Of a stretch of 64,000 nt of DNA, positions 23,734 through 32,588 are shown in pieces. The notes under the pieces are model-generated. The model saw only the letters and a program-made list of their open reading frames with translations, searched no databases and was not told the DNA's origin. This DNA is from Streptomyces camponoticapitis (GTDB lineage Bacteria; Actinomycetota; Actinomycetes; Streptomycetales; Streptomycetaceae). Numbering within the stretch: position 1 is the first letter of the stretch; every line of letters starts with the position of its first letter. A program made the translations under genes and the position numbers. Location: positions 62,001 to 126,000 of the forward strand of contig NZ_BMMV01000020.1 in NCBI RefSeq assembly GCF_014646115.1. The letters are read 5' to 3'.

Positions 23734-24840
23734 TCAGCCACGACCGGCCGACCCCCCTCGTGCTCCGTGCCAGAACGCGATTGCCTCGCCCCGGCTGCCG
23801 GCGTTCAGTTTGGCGAAGATGCGATTGATGTGGTTCTTGACGGTCTTCTGGCTGATGAAGCAGGCGGAGGCGATCTGCTGGTTGGTCATCCCTGACGCGA
23901 TCAGGTCCATGATCTCCACCTCCCGCTGGCTCAGCTCCGAGTAGAGGCTGTCCGGTGAACCGGCCGCCCCGGCCGCGCCGGGCATCCCCGGCATCGCCTG
24001 TCCTTGAGATGAATGTGCCACATTTGCTTGCGAAAGCGAAGACCCAGGAGCAAATTGTTGCTGGTTCAACTCCCGGCTACCGGGTGTTACTTGCCGGTTT
24101 GAGGGAGAAACGTACGGCGGGTGGCCCTGGCCGGCGTGTGCGTTCGCAGACGAATGGCCCGGCTGCGCGGGCTGGTAGCCGGGGCCGGTGAACGCCGTAC
24201 CGAGTCCCTCGGGAAGCGCTCCGGCGCCCGGGTCCGCGCCGCCCGCGCCCCGCACACTCGCCAGCAGCGCGCTGGACGCGGAGTGGGTGAAGTGGGCCCG
24301 GCCCTGCTTGATGTCCCGTACGGCGGCGACCAGTTGGTCGGCGGTGAACTCACCGTGGACCAGATAGCCGCCCGCGCCGAGGCGCAGTGCCTCATGGACG
24401 ATCTCGCTCTCGCGGCTGTACGTCATCATCAGCACCGGCGCGAGCCGCACCAGATGCGGCAGGGCGGAGATCCCGTCGACACCCGGCATCCGGACATCCA
24501 ACAGGACGACGTCCGGGTGGTGTTGGACCGTCTGTTCGTACGCCTGGCGGCCGTCGGCGGCCTCCGCGGCGACCTCGATGTCGTCGCGGCCTGACAGCAG
24601 GACGGTCAGCCCCGCTCGTACGACCGGGTTGTCGTCCGCGACCACGACGCGCAGTGGGGGCGCGGTGGGCATCGGCCCTGGAAGGGCGGGGAATCCTTCG
24701 GATGCCGCCGGCGGTGCTGACGTGGGGACTCCGGCGGTGTGCTCCGAGCTGAGCGGGGTGGCGTGCGAGGACGAGTGCTGCGATACGTGCGACTGCTGCG
24801 TCCAGTGCTGCCCGGAACTCCGTGAGATGTCGTCCGGCAT
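23734..24840 (-). CDS. NarL/LuxR-type response regulator with long linker
   Basis: A 368-residue regulator. About 60 unstructured residues precede a receiver domain (VVVADDNPVVRAGL; phospho-acceptor Asp115 in LLDVRMPG; switch residues in MMTYS). The usual receiver lysine appears replaced, as GGYLVHG is found where GYLLKD is normal. A linker of roughly 100 residues rich in Gly, Pro, Ser and Gln leads to a LuxR-type helix-turn-helix (LSQREVEIMDLIASGMTNQQIA, then KTVKNHINRIFAKL). GAGGAGG precedes the ATG at 24840. It lies 101 bp downstream of the histidine kinase gene and is the best candidate to bind the island palindromes; that is inference. Confidence 0.9.
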   Translation of the reverse strand: MPDDISRSSGQHWTQQSHVSQHSSSHATPLSSEHTAGVPTSAPPAASEGFPALPGPMPTAPPLRVVVADDNPVVRAGLTVLLSGRDDIEVAAEAADGRQAYEQTVQHHPDVVLLDVRMPGVDGISALPHLVRLAPVLMMTYSRESEIVHEALRLGAGGYLVHGEFTADQLVAAVRDIKQGRAHFTHSASSALLASVRGAGGADPGAGALPEGLGTAFTGPGYQPAQPGHSSANAHAGQGHPPYVSPSNRQVTPGSRELNQQQFAPGSSLSQANVAHSSQGQAMPGMPGAAGAAGSPDSLYSELSQREVEIMDLIASGMTNQQIASACFISQKTVKNHINRIFAKLNAGSRGEAIAFWHGARGGSAGRG

Positions 24841-24941
24841 GGCTGCGGCCTCCTCTCCATGGGTGGGAACGGTGGTTGGTTGGTGGTGCGGGTCGTCGGT
24901 GCGAGCAGCGGTGCGGGTCGCTACGGGCCTTCGCCGCGCGG

Positions 24942-26273
24942 TCAGTTGAGCATCGGTGCGGGTTGCTGCGACAGTCCGCCCCGGGACAGGCCCAGAGCGT
25001 CGAGCGAGAGTTCCAGGCGTACTTCCGTGCCCTTGGCCGCCCGGCCTCTGCCGATACGGATCCGGGCCCCGATCGACGCCGCGCGTTCCACCATGCCGAC
25101 GAGGCCGAAGTGGCCCGCCCGTCTGAGGTCTTCGAGCGACGTGCCCTCGGGCAGGCCCTGCCCGTCGTCGTACACGCTGATACGCAGCACGTCGCGCACC
25201 ACCCCCGCCGAGACGTCGACGTACGTCGGGTGCGCGTGCCGCTGCGCGTTCTCCATGGCCTCCGTGGCGATGGTCAGCGCGTGCCGGGCCACGGCGTGCG
25301 GAATGGGCGGCATACCCGTCTCGCCGAGCTGCCGGAAGGACGCCTGGAGGCCATGGCGCCGGCCGAAGTCCTCGGTGCGCGAACGGAGTTCGGCGGCCAC
25401 GTCGACCCCGCCGTCCAGCCCGGACTCCCGGCGCAGGTCGGAGAGGAGTTCACGGGACTCGGCGGCGGCCCGGCGGGCCGAGCGCGCCACGAGTTCCGCC
25501 TGGTGCTTGACCGTGAGCGGGTCCATCCGGTCGGCCGTGCTGGCCAGACCGTCGGCCGCCATCGCGAGCCCGTGCAGCGTCTTGGCCACCGAGTCGTGCA
25601 TCTCGCGGGCGAGCCGGGCCCGTTCCTCCTCGACCGCGCCGGTGACGGCGAGCCGGGCGCGGGCCTCGGTGAGTGCCTGGCTGGCGGTGCCGAAGCCGAG
25701 CATCAGGTTGCGCAGCGTGCTGCCGATCGCACCGGCGACGATGCACAGGCCCGGCAGGAGAAGCGCGTTGAAGGCCACGTCCACCTCGGTGTTGACGGCG
25801 TAGGCACCTCCCACGATCAGGGACTGGAGCACCGCGAAGAGCGCCGCGCCCCGCCAGCCGTAGACCAGTCCGGCGAGCAGCGGCGTACATATGGTGACGT
25901 ACGCGAGAGTCGAGTCCGGGGACGCGGTGGCCAGCAGCAGCGCGCCGAACAGCATGTCGACGGCGAGCAGCGACGGGTGCCGCAGCAGGATGGGCCCGAA
26001 CCGTTCCCAGTCCCGCAGCAGGATGTACGAGACCATGAAGGTGACGAGCACCGAGGAGCCCACGAGCCAGGTGGCGAATCCCGGCGCCGTGCGGTCGAGG
26101 GCGAACGGCGCGGCCAGGACGATCATCGCCATCCGGAAGCCGAACGTCTGACGGCACAGCGCCTGAAGGGCGTTGACCTGGATCGGCAGCGAGGGAATGT
26201 GGTTCGGCGTGGTCGCCACACTTGGGATCTCGCTGCGGATTCCGCCGGTCAGAGTCGTGGACCGTGGGGCCAT
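24942..26273 (-). CDS. NarL-family sensor histidine kinase
   Basis: A 443-residue membrane kinase with about six hydrophobic segments (residues 45-200) and no large outside domain, then the HisKA_3 dimerisation helix with phospho-acceptor His226 in AREMHDSVAKTLHG and an HATPase domain (EAMENAQRHAHP, VYDDGQGLPEG, HFGLVGMVERAASIGA). It should phosphorylate the regulator just downstream. GGGAGG precedes the ATG at 26273. It sits between tadC and the regulator within the pilus gene set, so it probably controls pilus or toxin expression; the signal is unknown. Confidence 0.92.
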   Translation of the reverse strand: MAPRSTTLTGGIRSEIPSVATTPNHIPSLPIQVNALQALCRQTFGFRMAMIVLAAPFALDRTAPGFATWLVGSSVLVTFMVSYILLRDWERFGPILLRHPSLLAVDMLFGALLLATASPDSTLAYVTICTPLLAGLVYGWRGAALFAVLQSLIVGGAYAVNTEVDVAFNALLLPGLCIVAGAIGSTLRNLMLGFGTASQALTEARARLAVTGAVEEERARLAREMHDSVAKTLHGLAMAADGLASTADRMDPLTVKHQAELVARSARRAAAESRELLSDLRRESGLDGGVDVAAELRSRTEDFGRRHGLQASFRQLGETGMPPIPHAVARHALTIATEAMENAQRHAHPTYVDVSAGVVRDVLRISVYDDGQGLPEGTSLEDLRRAGHFGLVGMVERAASIGARIRIGRGRAAKGTEVRLELSLDALGLSRGGLSQQPAPMLN

Positions 26274-26331
26274 TGGGGGTCACCTCCCGCTCGGGTGCAT
26301 GGGTCTCGGGTCGACGCGTTCATCTGTTGCC

Positions 26332-27222
26332 TCAGCCTCCGGAGAGAATCTCTCCGAAGTCCACGCCGGAACCGTAGTAGAAGCTGAGCACGATAAGAAT
26401 CATGGTCGCCGGAAGCATCACCATGGTCACGACGAGGGTGGTCTTCGGTACCGCTTGTGCCGCGCTGCGCCGGGCGTTCTGCGCGTCGGTGCGGCGCATG
26501 TCGTTGGCGATCTGGATCAGGGTGTCGACGATCGGCGCGCCGAGCTCCTCGCCCTGCTGGAGCGCGGTGACGAACATCGACACCTGCTCGGAGGCGTTGC
26601 GCTTGCGGAGCTGGTCGAACGCCTCGCGGCGGCTGACGCCCATGTCCATCTGCCGCAGAGTGATGCGCAGTTCGTCCGACCACGGCCCCTTGTACTTCTC
26701 CGCGACACGCTCCAGCGCCTGGCGGAAGCCGAGGCCCGCCGAGACCACGACCGCGAGGACGTCCAGGAAGTCCGGCAGCGTGCGTTCGATGTCCGCGCGG
26801 CGCCTGCGTATGGCGCTGCGGATGATGACGTCCGTCCAGAGCATGCCGTACGCGAAGGCGACGACCGCGATGACCGTCTGGCCACGGACGATCAGGGAGA
26901 GCGCGGCCATCGCGCCGAGGGCGCCGTACACGGCCCGGCGGGCCGCGTAGCGGTCGACGGTCATACCGCCCGGGTTGCCCGCCATGTCGAGGCGGCGGCG
27001 CAGGGCGTCGACCCGCTTGGGGCCCATCATCCGCAGCACGGAAGGGGCGTAGCGCATGCCCATCCGGTCGATGCCGGAGCCGACGGCGGTGGTCCGGGTG
27101 GCGCCGACCTCCAGCGCGATCGCCAGGTCGCTGGGGAGTTTGGCGTCGGCGCGGTAGAGCCGTACGCCGTGGAAGACGCCGTAGACGGCGAGCCCCATGA
27201 GGGCGGAAAGCAGAAGTTCCAT
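26332..27222 (-). CDS. tadC: Tad pilus platform protein TadC
   Basis: A 296-residue GSPII_F-domain membrane protein. Three to four membrane segments flank a cytoplasmic helical domain with LPDFLDVLAVVVSAGLGFRQALERVAE and the sequence QQGEELGAPIVDTLIQIANDMR, both characteristic of Tad platform proteins. With TadB it forms the membrane platform that couples the ATPase to pilin extraction. AAAGGAGGG lies upstream of the ATG at 27222, 20 bp after the tadB stop. It ends 58 bp before the kinase gene. Confidence 0.93.
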   Translation of the reverse strand: MELLLSALMGLAVYGVFHGVRLYRADAKLPSDLAIALEVGATRTTAVGSGIDRMGMRYAPSVLRMMGPKRVDALRRRLDMAGNPGGMTVDRYAARRAVYGALGAMAALSLIVRGQTVIAVVAFAYGMLWTDVIIRSAIRRRRADIERTLPDFLDVLAVVVSAGLGFRQALERVAEKYKGPWSDELRITLRQMDMGVSRREAFDQLRKRNASEQVSMFVTALQQGEELGAPIVDTLIQIANDMRRTDAQNARRSAAQAVPKTTLVVTMVMLPATMILIVLSFYYGSGVDFGEILSGG

Positions 27223-27242
27223 GATGTGCGTGCCCTCCTTTC

Positions 27243-28184
27243 TCAGACCTGGATGCGGGACATGCGGCGGATGAAGAAGAAACCGACGCCGTAGAGACCG
27301 AACGCGACCACGGTGCCGATCTGCCCCAGCGCCGAGCCGGTCATCTTGTCCAGCGCGCCGGGGGTCGTGGCGTTGATCATCAGCAGGAAGCCGAGACCGA
27401 GCATCGGGACGGCGAGCGCGGTGACCTGGATCTGGGAGAGCATCGTCTTGACCTCTCGCCGGGTCTCCTTGCGCTCCTCCAGCGTCTCGGTGAGGTTGCG
27501 CAGCGAGCTGACGACCTGGCCACCGGCGCGGCTGGAGAGGATCAGCGTCGTGACGAGCACGACGAGTTCACGGGAGGGCAGCCGTTCCGCCAGCTCACCG
27601 AGGGCGTCGTCCAGGGAGTGCCCGACTGCCAACTGGTCGGCCACCCTGCGCAGTTCCTCGCCGGCCGGGTTGTCCAGCTCCTCGGCGGCCATGATCAGGG
27701 CCGTACGCATCGCGAGGCCGGCCTGGGTGGCGTTGGCGAGTACGCGGGTCAGCTCGGGCAGCTGGTTGATGAATGCCTCGGTCCGCTTGACCCGCTGCCA
27801 GTTCAGGAACGCGTTGCCGCCCCATACGCCGACGAGGGCCGCCAGTACTCCGAAGAACGGCGCGAAGATGGCGCCGATGATGAAGTAGAGACCGAGCAGA
27901 CCGGCGAGCACATAGATGAAGTACTCACCCGGTGTCAGATCGAGGCCGGTGACCGCGATCTTGCGGTCGATGCGCTTGCCGATGCCGGTGGTGCGCAGCC
28001 TGCGGTCGAGCCCGACGAACCGCCGTCGCCGGCCGCCGACCGTCGCCATCTGGCCCGTCTGGGACATCCGGTCGACGAGCACCTGCCGTTGGGCCTTGCC
28101 CGCCGAGTAGACGTGCACGCCGATGACGCCGAGCACACACGTCAGCAGCGTGATGCCTATCGTCAGGAGCGGAAGATTATCCAT
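27243..28184 (-). CDS. tadB: Tad pilus platform protein TadB
   Basis: A 313-residue GSPII_F-domain protein: an N-terminal membrane segment, a basic cytoplasmic region (GGRRRRFVGLDRRL), two central membrane segments, the helical domain QLPELTRVLANATQAGLAMRTAL and LPSRELVVLVTTLILSSRAGGQV, and C-terminal membrane segments. It pairs with TadC. I chose the ATG at 28184 (MDNLPLLTIG), which directly starts the first membrane segment. It lies 70 bp downstream of the ATPase gene. Confidence 0.93.
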   Translation of the reverse strand: MDNLPLLTIGITLLTCVLGVIGVHVYSAGKAQRQVLVDRMSQTGQMATVGGRRRRFVGLDRRLRTTGIGKRIDRKIAVTGLDLTPGEYFIYVLAGLLGLYFIIGAIFAPFFGVLAALVGVWGGNAFLNWQRVKRTEAFINQLPELTRVLANATQAGLAMRTALIMAAEELDNPAGEELRRVADQLAVGHSLDDALGELAERLPSRELVVLVTTLILSSRAGGQVVSSLRNLTETLEERKETRREVKTMLSQIQVTALAVPMLGLGFLLMINATTPGALDKMTGSALGQIGTVVAFGLYGVGFFFIRRMSRIQV

Positions 28185-28254
28185 GTCGTGCGGGGACCTT
28201 CTGGGTGAGCGGCGGGCAGGGACGGTTATGGGGGCGGGTGTTTCCGGCCCGCGG

Positions 28255-29550
28255 TCAGGCGGCCGACTTCCGGAGCGCGAGCTGCTCCTCGGAATCGGCG
28301 ACGCCGAAGGCGGGAGGAAGCGGTTCGCTGCGCATGTAGAGGCGTTCCGCGATCCGCCGGGGCAGGGGGTAGTACTCGAAGTGGCCGTGGATCCGTCCGT
28401 CGGCCGCCATGGGCTGGGCAAGGTAGCGGCAGACCGAGACGATCCGGTACTCCTCGCGGCCGTGGGAGTCGACGATGGCGATCTCGGTGACCCGGCGGGA
28501 GCCGTCGGCGTGCCTGGTCAGCTGGACGATCACATCGACGGCGCTGTTGATCTGGTCCTTGATCGCCACGAAGGGGATCTCGACCTCCGACATGGACGCC
28601 AGGGTCTGGAGTCGCATCAGGGCGTCCTCGGCGCTGTTGGCGTGCACGGTGGCGAGTGACCCGTCGTGACCGGTGGACATCGCCTGGAGCATGTCGAGCG
28701 TCTCACCGGAGTTGCGTACGAGGTCACGAATGGTGACCTGGCCCTTGCCCTCCACGTTGGCGGGACGGGTCTCCAGCGTGATCACGTGCTGCTGCTGGAG
28801 CTGGAGTTCGGCGGAGTCCTCGATGGTGACGATGCGCTCCCCGTCCGGGATGAGACCGGACAGGGCGTTGAGGAGCGTGGTCTTGCCGGTACCGGTGGCG
28901 CCGGAGACGATCACGTTGAACTTCGCGCGGACCAGCCCCGACAGCAGGATCATCATCTGCTCGTCGAGCGAGCCGAGTCCGATCATCTCCTGAAGGGTGA
29001 AGGCCCGGGGGAATCGCCGGATCGTGAGGATGGGCCCGCTCAGCGACAGCGGCGGGATGATGACGTTGACACGCTCGCCGGACGGCAGTCGCGCGTCGAC
29101 CATCGGATTCGCCTCGTCCACACGGCGGTTGACGGTGGAGACGATGCGCTCGATGGTCTGCATCAGCTGTTCGTTGGAGGTGAACCGCATCGGCAGCATC
29201 TCCAGTCGGCCGCTGCGCTCCACGAAGACCTGCTCGTGGCCGTTCACCATGATCTCGCTGATGGACGCGTCTTCGAGCAGGGGTTCCAGGATGCCGAGGC
29301 CGAGGGCTTCGTCGACGACGCGGCGGATGAGCTGGGAGCGCTCGCCCGAGGAGAGGACGGGCCCCTCGCGGCTGATGATGTGGCCGAGGACCCGTTCGAG
29401 CCTGGCCCGGCGCTCGGCCGCGGCCAGCGAGGACATCTCCGCGAGGTCGATCTCTTCGAGGAGCTTGCCCCGGTACACGCCGACGAGCAGGCTCTCCTCG
29501 CTGAGCCCGTTCGAAGGCTCAGGGCTGTTGATGCGTGCCCTCAGGCTCAT
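28255..29550 (-). CDS. tadA: Tad pilus assembly ATPase TadA/CpaF with Walker-B region missing
   Basis: A 431-residue secretion ATPase. The N-terminal domain, Walker A (GATGTGKTT, Lys223), the Asp-box IVTIEDSAELQLQ and the His-box STGHDGSLATVHANS are normal. Between them the sequence runs LVRN-S281-G282-ETLDML, whereas CpaF proteins have about 15 further residues of the type RMRPDRIIVGEVRG here, holding the Walker-B/catalytic Glu. The frame is kept, so this is an in-frame loss of roughly 45 bp at 28707/28708. The protein may be unable to hydrolyse ATP, or the assembly may have dropped the segment. Confidence 0.9.
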   Translation of the reverse strand: MSLRARINSPEPSNGLSEESLLVGVYRGKLLEEIDLAEMSSLAAAERRARLERVLGHIISREGPVLSSGERSQLIRRVVDEALGLGILEPLLEDASISEIMVNGHEQVFVERSGRLEMLPMRFTSNEQLMQTIERIVSTVNRRVDEANPMVDARLPSGERVNVIIPPLSLSGPILTIRRFPRAFTLQEMIGLGSLDEQMMILLSGLVRAKFNVIVSGATGTGKTTLLNALSGLIPDGERIVTIEDSAELQLQQQHVITLETRPANVEGKGQVTIRDLVRNSGETLDMLQAMSTGHDGSLATVHANSAEDALMRLQTLASMSEVEIPFVAIKDQINSAVDVIVQLTRHADGSRRVTEIAIVDSHGREEYRIVSVCRYLAQPMAADGRIHGHFEYYPLPRRIAERLYMRSEPLPPAFGVADSEEQLALRKSAA

Positions 29551-29613
29551 GTCCTCAACTCCCAGATCATGCTGGTGTGATGCTCGGGTGGTGCGGGTGC
29601 GCTGCCGCTTCGG

Positions 29614-29994
29614 TCAGTCGAGCGGCATGGTGGCGGTCCTCTCCGCGTCCCCGAAATCGAAGACCGGGAGTATCGCCGGGACGGGGACACGGGCGGTGAC
29701 CTTGACCTCGTCGCCGAGGGCCGGCTCCCGGTCGAACGTGGCGTCCTCGGCCAGCCAGTCGCTCATGGAGTCCCTGCCGACCTGGACGTAGTCGGTGTCC
29801 AGCGTGGAGGCCGCGCGGGCGGAGGCGCGGGAGGCCGTGCCGGCCTGCTGCACGGCGTACGCGACGAGGCCGAGCTGTACGGCGGCGAGGCCGACGAAGA
29901 TCATAAGAGTGACGAGGCCGGCGAACTCTATCGCGGCCTGCCCCTTCTCCCTGGGCTCCGCGTCGGTCTTCCGGTGGAGGAATCGCTTCGGCAT
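29614..29994 (-). CDS. tadE: TadE-like minor pilin/pseudopilin A
   Basis: A 126-residue protein with a class III prepilin leader ending in KG18, followed by QAAIEFAG (Glu +5, Phe +6), a hydrophobic helix and a small outside domain with a PVFDFGDAERT end. TadE-like pseudopilins are processed by the prepilin peptidase and help fibre assembly. It begins one base after the stop of the other TadE-like gene. It ends 63 bp before the ATPase gene. Confidence 0.9.
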   Translation of the reverse strand: MPKRFLHRKTDAEPREKGQAAIEFAGLVTLMIFVGLAAVQLGLVAYAVQQAGTASRASARAASTLDTDYVQVGRDSMSDWLAEDATFDREPALGDEVKVTARVPVPAILPVFDFGDAERTATMPLD

Positions 29995-29995
29995 C

Positions 29996-30412
29996 TCAGC
30001 TCTCCTTCACGGCGGCGGACCGGCCAGGAATTTCGATCGGGATACTGACCGAGCCGGGGAAGAGCAGCGGCACGTCGAGGTCGACCTCCGCCTTGTAGAG
30101 GTCCCCGTCCGTGTAGCAGTCGATGTTCGCGTTCCAGGCGTCCGGCAGGTGTTTCCGGCCGGCCTCCTCGCAGACCTGCTGGCGCATCGGCGCGTACGCC
30201 GCGGTCCCGGCGCGCACCGCCTCGTCCGCCGCGTTGCCCGCGAGCGAGAAGGTGTAGCCGACCAGCGCGGCCTGCCAGAGCATGACGGCCGTGATCAGGA
30301 TGATCGGCATCATGCCGGTGAACTCGACCGCGGCCTGGCCGCGGTCGTCGCGCAGACGCGCCCTCACCGCCGCCGTGCCGCGCTCATCTGCCCGTATCTG
30401 TGGATTGCTCAT
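29996..30412 (-). CDS. tadE: TadE-like minor pilin/pseudopilin B
   Basis: A 138-residue prepilin-like protein. The leader ends in RG25, then QAAVEFTG (Glu +5, Phe +6), a hydrophobic helix (MMPIILITAVMLWQAALVGY) and an outside domain with two cysteines (QVCEEAG and NIDCYTDG) that could pair. The stop is separated by one base from the start of the next TadE-like gene, so the two are coupled and probably act as a pair. Confidence 0.9.
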   Translation of the reverse strand: MSNPQIRADERGTAAVRARLRDDRGQAAVEFTGMMPIILITAVMLWQAALVGYTFSLAGNAADEAVRAGTAAYAPMRQQVCEEAGRKHLPDAWNANIDCYTDGDLYKAEVDLDVPLLFPGSVSIPIEIPGRSAAVKES

Positions 30413-30433
30413 GGCTCAACGTGCCCCCTCAGC

Positions 30434-30490
30434 CTTGTCATCCCTCTGGTCATCCCCGTCGTCCCCGCCATCCCCGTCATCCCTCTGTCA
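30434..30490. repeat. Degenerate GTCATCCCC tandem repeat
   Basis: About six imperfect 9-bp units (GTCATCCCC, GTCGTCCCC, GCCATCCCC and similar) fill the gap between the CpaE-like and TadE-like genes. No function is evident. Confidence 0.6.
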
Positions 30491-30493
30491 TGG

Positions 30494-31738
30494 TTACGAT
30501 CGTCCGCGGCGGACGCCGACCGAGCCCCGGTCTCCCTTGAACTTCCCCTGTTTCTCCGCGCCTTCGGGGGTTTTCACCAGTCCGAGCTCCCCGGCGAGCC
30601 CCCAGAGCGCCTGCTTCACCGTCGACTTGGAGTCCAGGTCCTGCATCCTGCCCGCGTCGACCACCGCGTGCAGCTCCTTGAAGTTCGCCGGGATGACCAT
30701 CCGTGACACCTTGGTGCTGGTGATCTTCTCGATGAGCGGCGGCTGGATCTCGGTGTTCCGCATATAGCGGTTGACCACGATCGTCGTCTCCTCCGCCTTG
30801 CGGATCTGGAGCCGGTCCCAGAGTTTGACCATGCGCTTGGCCGCCCGTACCGCCACCACGTCCGGCGTGGTCAGCAGCAGGGTGGTGTCGGCCATCTCGA
30901 TCGCCGCCGCGTTCGCGCTCGTCGTCTGCGTACCGCAGTCGATGATCACGACCTCGTAGCGGTTGCGCAGCGCGCTGACGATCTGGCGTACGGAGCGGTC
31001 GTTGATCTCCTCGCCCCGCTCCCCCTCCCCCGGCGCGAGCAGCAGCCCGATGCCGGTGTGATGGGTGAAGAGCGCGTCCTGGAGCACGCGCGGCGAGATG
31101 TCCTGGATGGTGGAGAGGTCCACGATCGAGCGGCGGAACTGCACGTCCAGGTAGGAGGCGACATCGCCGGCCTGGAGGTCCAGGTCGGCCAGCGCCACCG
31201 TCATGCCCGACGCCTTCGCGGCGAGGGCGAGTTGGACGGCGGCCACGGTCGTGCCGACGCCGCCCTTCGCCCCGCTCACGGTGACGACGGTGCCACCGGG
31301 GCCGGTGAACACGTCGCCGCCGTGGCCCAGGTGCTTGCGTACGCCCACGGACCAGGCCGCGGCGGCCTGGACGCGCTGGGCGAGCTCCTCGTACGAGAGC
31401 GGGAGTCCGACCAGTCCCCGCGCGCCCGAGTCCATCGCGGCGGAGAAGAGCCCGGGACTCGCGTCGGCGGTGACCAGAATGACCCCGACCGCCGGGAAGC
31501 GGAGGGCCACCTCCCGAATCAGCTCAAGGGCTGGGACGGGACCGATCCGCTCATGTACCAGAACCACTTCCGGTAGTTCGTCGATGGACTCCGCGGCCAG
31601 CCTTGCCAGGGTGTCGATCAGCGAGGTCGAGTCACCGACCGGCCCGGCCGGCTCCGCTTCGGGGAGCTGGCTGAGCAGGCTGGTGATGGATCGGGCGGCG
31701 TCGGCGTCACCGACGACCGGGAGAATTCTGGTCGTCAT
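30494..31738 (-). CDS. CpaE/TadZ-like pilus localisation ATPase
   Basis: A 414-residue protein with an N-terminal atypical receiver-like domain (VVLVHERIGPVPALELIREV, VGVILVTAD) and a MinD/ParA-type ATPase domain with deviant Walker A (VSGAKGGVGTTVAAVQLA) and the DLDLQAGDVASYLD block. CpaE/TadZ proteins place the pilus machine in the cell. The C-terminal tail (about 25 residues) is Lys/Gly/Arg-rich. It starts 7 bp after the CpaB stop, in one operon with the pilus genes. Confidence 0.9.
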   Translation of the reverse strand: MTTRILPVVGDADAARSITSLLSQLPEAEPAGPVGDSTSLIDTLARLAAESIDELPEVVLVHERIGPVPALELIREVALRFPAVGVILVTADASPGLFSAAMDSGARGLVGLPLSYEELAQRVQAAAAWSVGVRKHLGHGGDVFTGPGGTVVTVSGAKGGVGTTVAAVQLALAAKASGMTVALADLDLQAGDVASYLDVQFRRSIVDLSTIQDISPRVLQDALFTHHTGIGLLLAPGEGERGEEINDRSVRQIVSALRNRYEVVIIDCGTQTTSANAAAIEMADTTLLLTTPDVVAVRAAKRMVKLWDRLQIRKAEETTIVVNRYMRNTEIQPPLIEKITSTKVSRMVIPANFKELHAVVDAGRMQDLDSKSTVKQALWGLAGELGLVKTPEGAEKQGKFKGDRGSVGVRRGRS

Positions 31739-31745
31739 TCGTCCC

Positions 31746-32459
31746 TCACTTGTCCCCTTCGAGGGTGTAGGTGCTCTCCCCGGGGCGCAGCGTGGTGGGG
31801 CTGTCGTCGGGAAGCAGGGCGAGGCGTACGTGCTGTGCGAAGGACTCGGCGTAGGCGACGCGCTGGGCGTCCTTGGTCTTGAGGGCGAAGGTGATCGGGA
31901 CGGCCGAGCTCGGTCCGCTGCGGCTGCCCCGGTCGTCCTCCTTGGGCTCCAGCGGCGTCAGCGAACCGACGTCGATGACCTTGGCGTTGGGCACGATGAT
32001 CCGGGACTGGGCGCTTCCGTCCTGGTCCTCGGCGGCGAAGGTGGCGAAGATGTTGACGAGGTCACCCGCGTTGATCTTGCCCGCGACGCCGGTCGCGGCG
32101 TCGATCATGATCGCGATCTCCTGCTCGTCGTTGGCGAGGGCGGGCCGCTTGACCATCATGTCGTCCTGGAGCAGCGACCCCTTCTTGAGCTGGGTGACCG
32201 CGATCTTGCCGGTGACGACCGAGAGGTCGGTGACCGCGTTCTCGGACAGCCAGCGCTTGGGCATCTCTATCTTCTCGAACTGCCCCTCTTCGAGCGCCGT
32301 GTACGGAGCGACGTCCGCCTTCAGCCGGTACGCGGGCACCTCGGGTCCGACCTTCGAATTCACGTCGCTGATCACCGAGAGCACGCCGGCGAAGGCGCCG
32401 AAGGCGCAGAGGACCGAGAGGAGAAGAAGAATGATGCCGCGGCGTTGCCGTGAATTCAT
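31746..32459 (-). CDS. CpaB/RcpC-like pilus assembly protein
   Basis: A 237-residue protein with an N-terminal membrane anchor (GIILLLLSVLCAFGAFAGVLSVI) and an SAF-type domain: YRLKADVAPYTALEEGQFEKIEMPKRWL, then GKIAVTQLKKGSLLQDDMM and the CpaB end IDAATGVAGKINAGDLVNIFATF. CpaB proteins in Gram-negatives stabilise the secretin; here there is no outer membrane, so it may bind wall or fibre. It is the second gene of the pilus operon. Confidence 0.9.
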   Translation of the reverse strand: MNSRQRRGIILLLLSVLCAFGAFAGVLSVISDVNSKVGPEVPAYRLKADVAPYTALEEGQFEKIEMPKRWLSENAVTDLSVVTGKIAVTQLKKGSLLQDDMMVKRPALANDEQEIAIMIDAATGVAGKINAGDLVNIFATFAAEDQDGSAQSRIIVPNAKVIDVGSLTPLEPKEDDRGSRSGPSSAVPITFALKTKDAQRVAYAESFAQHVRLALLPDDSPTTLRPGESTYTLEGDK

Positions 32460-32588
32460 GAGCGGGACAACCTCGTTCGAAGACGTGGGACGGGGACTGG
32501 CTGGGCGGGCAGGGACACGGGGAAAGCGGTTGCCGCACGTACCGGGAGCCGCCTGCCTCCGGTCCGTACGGACCGCCTGGCGGGCGGG

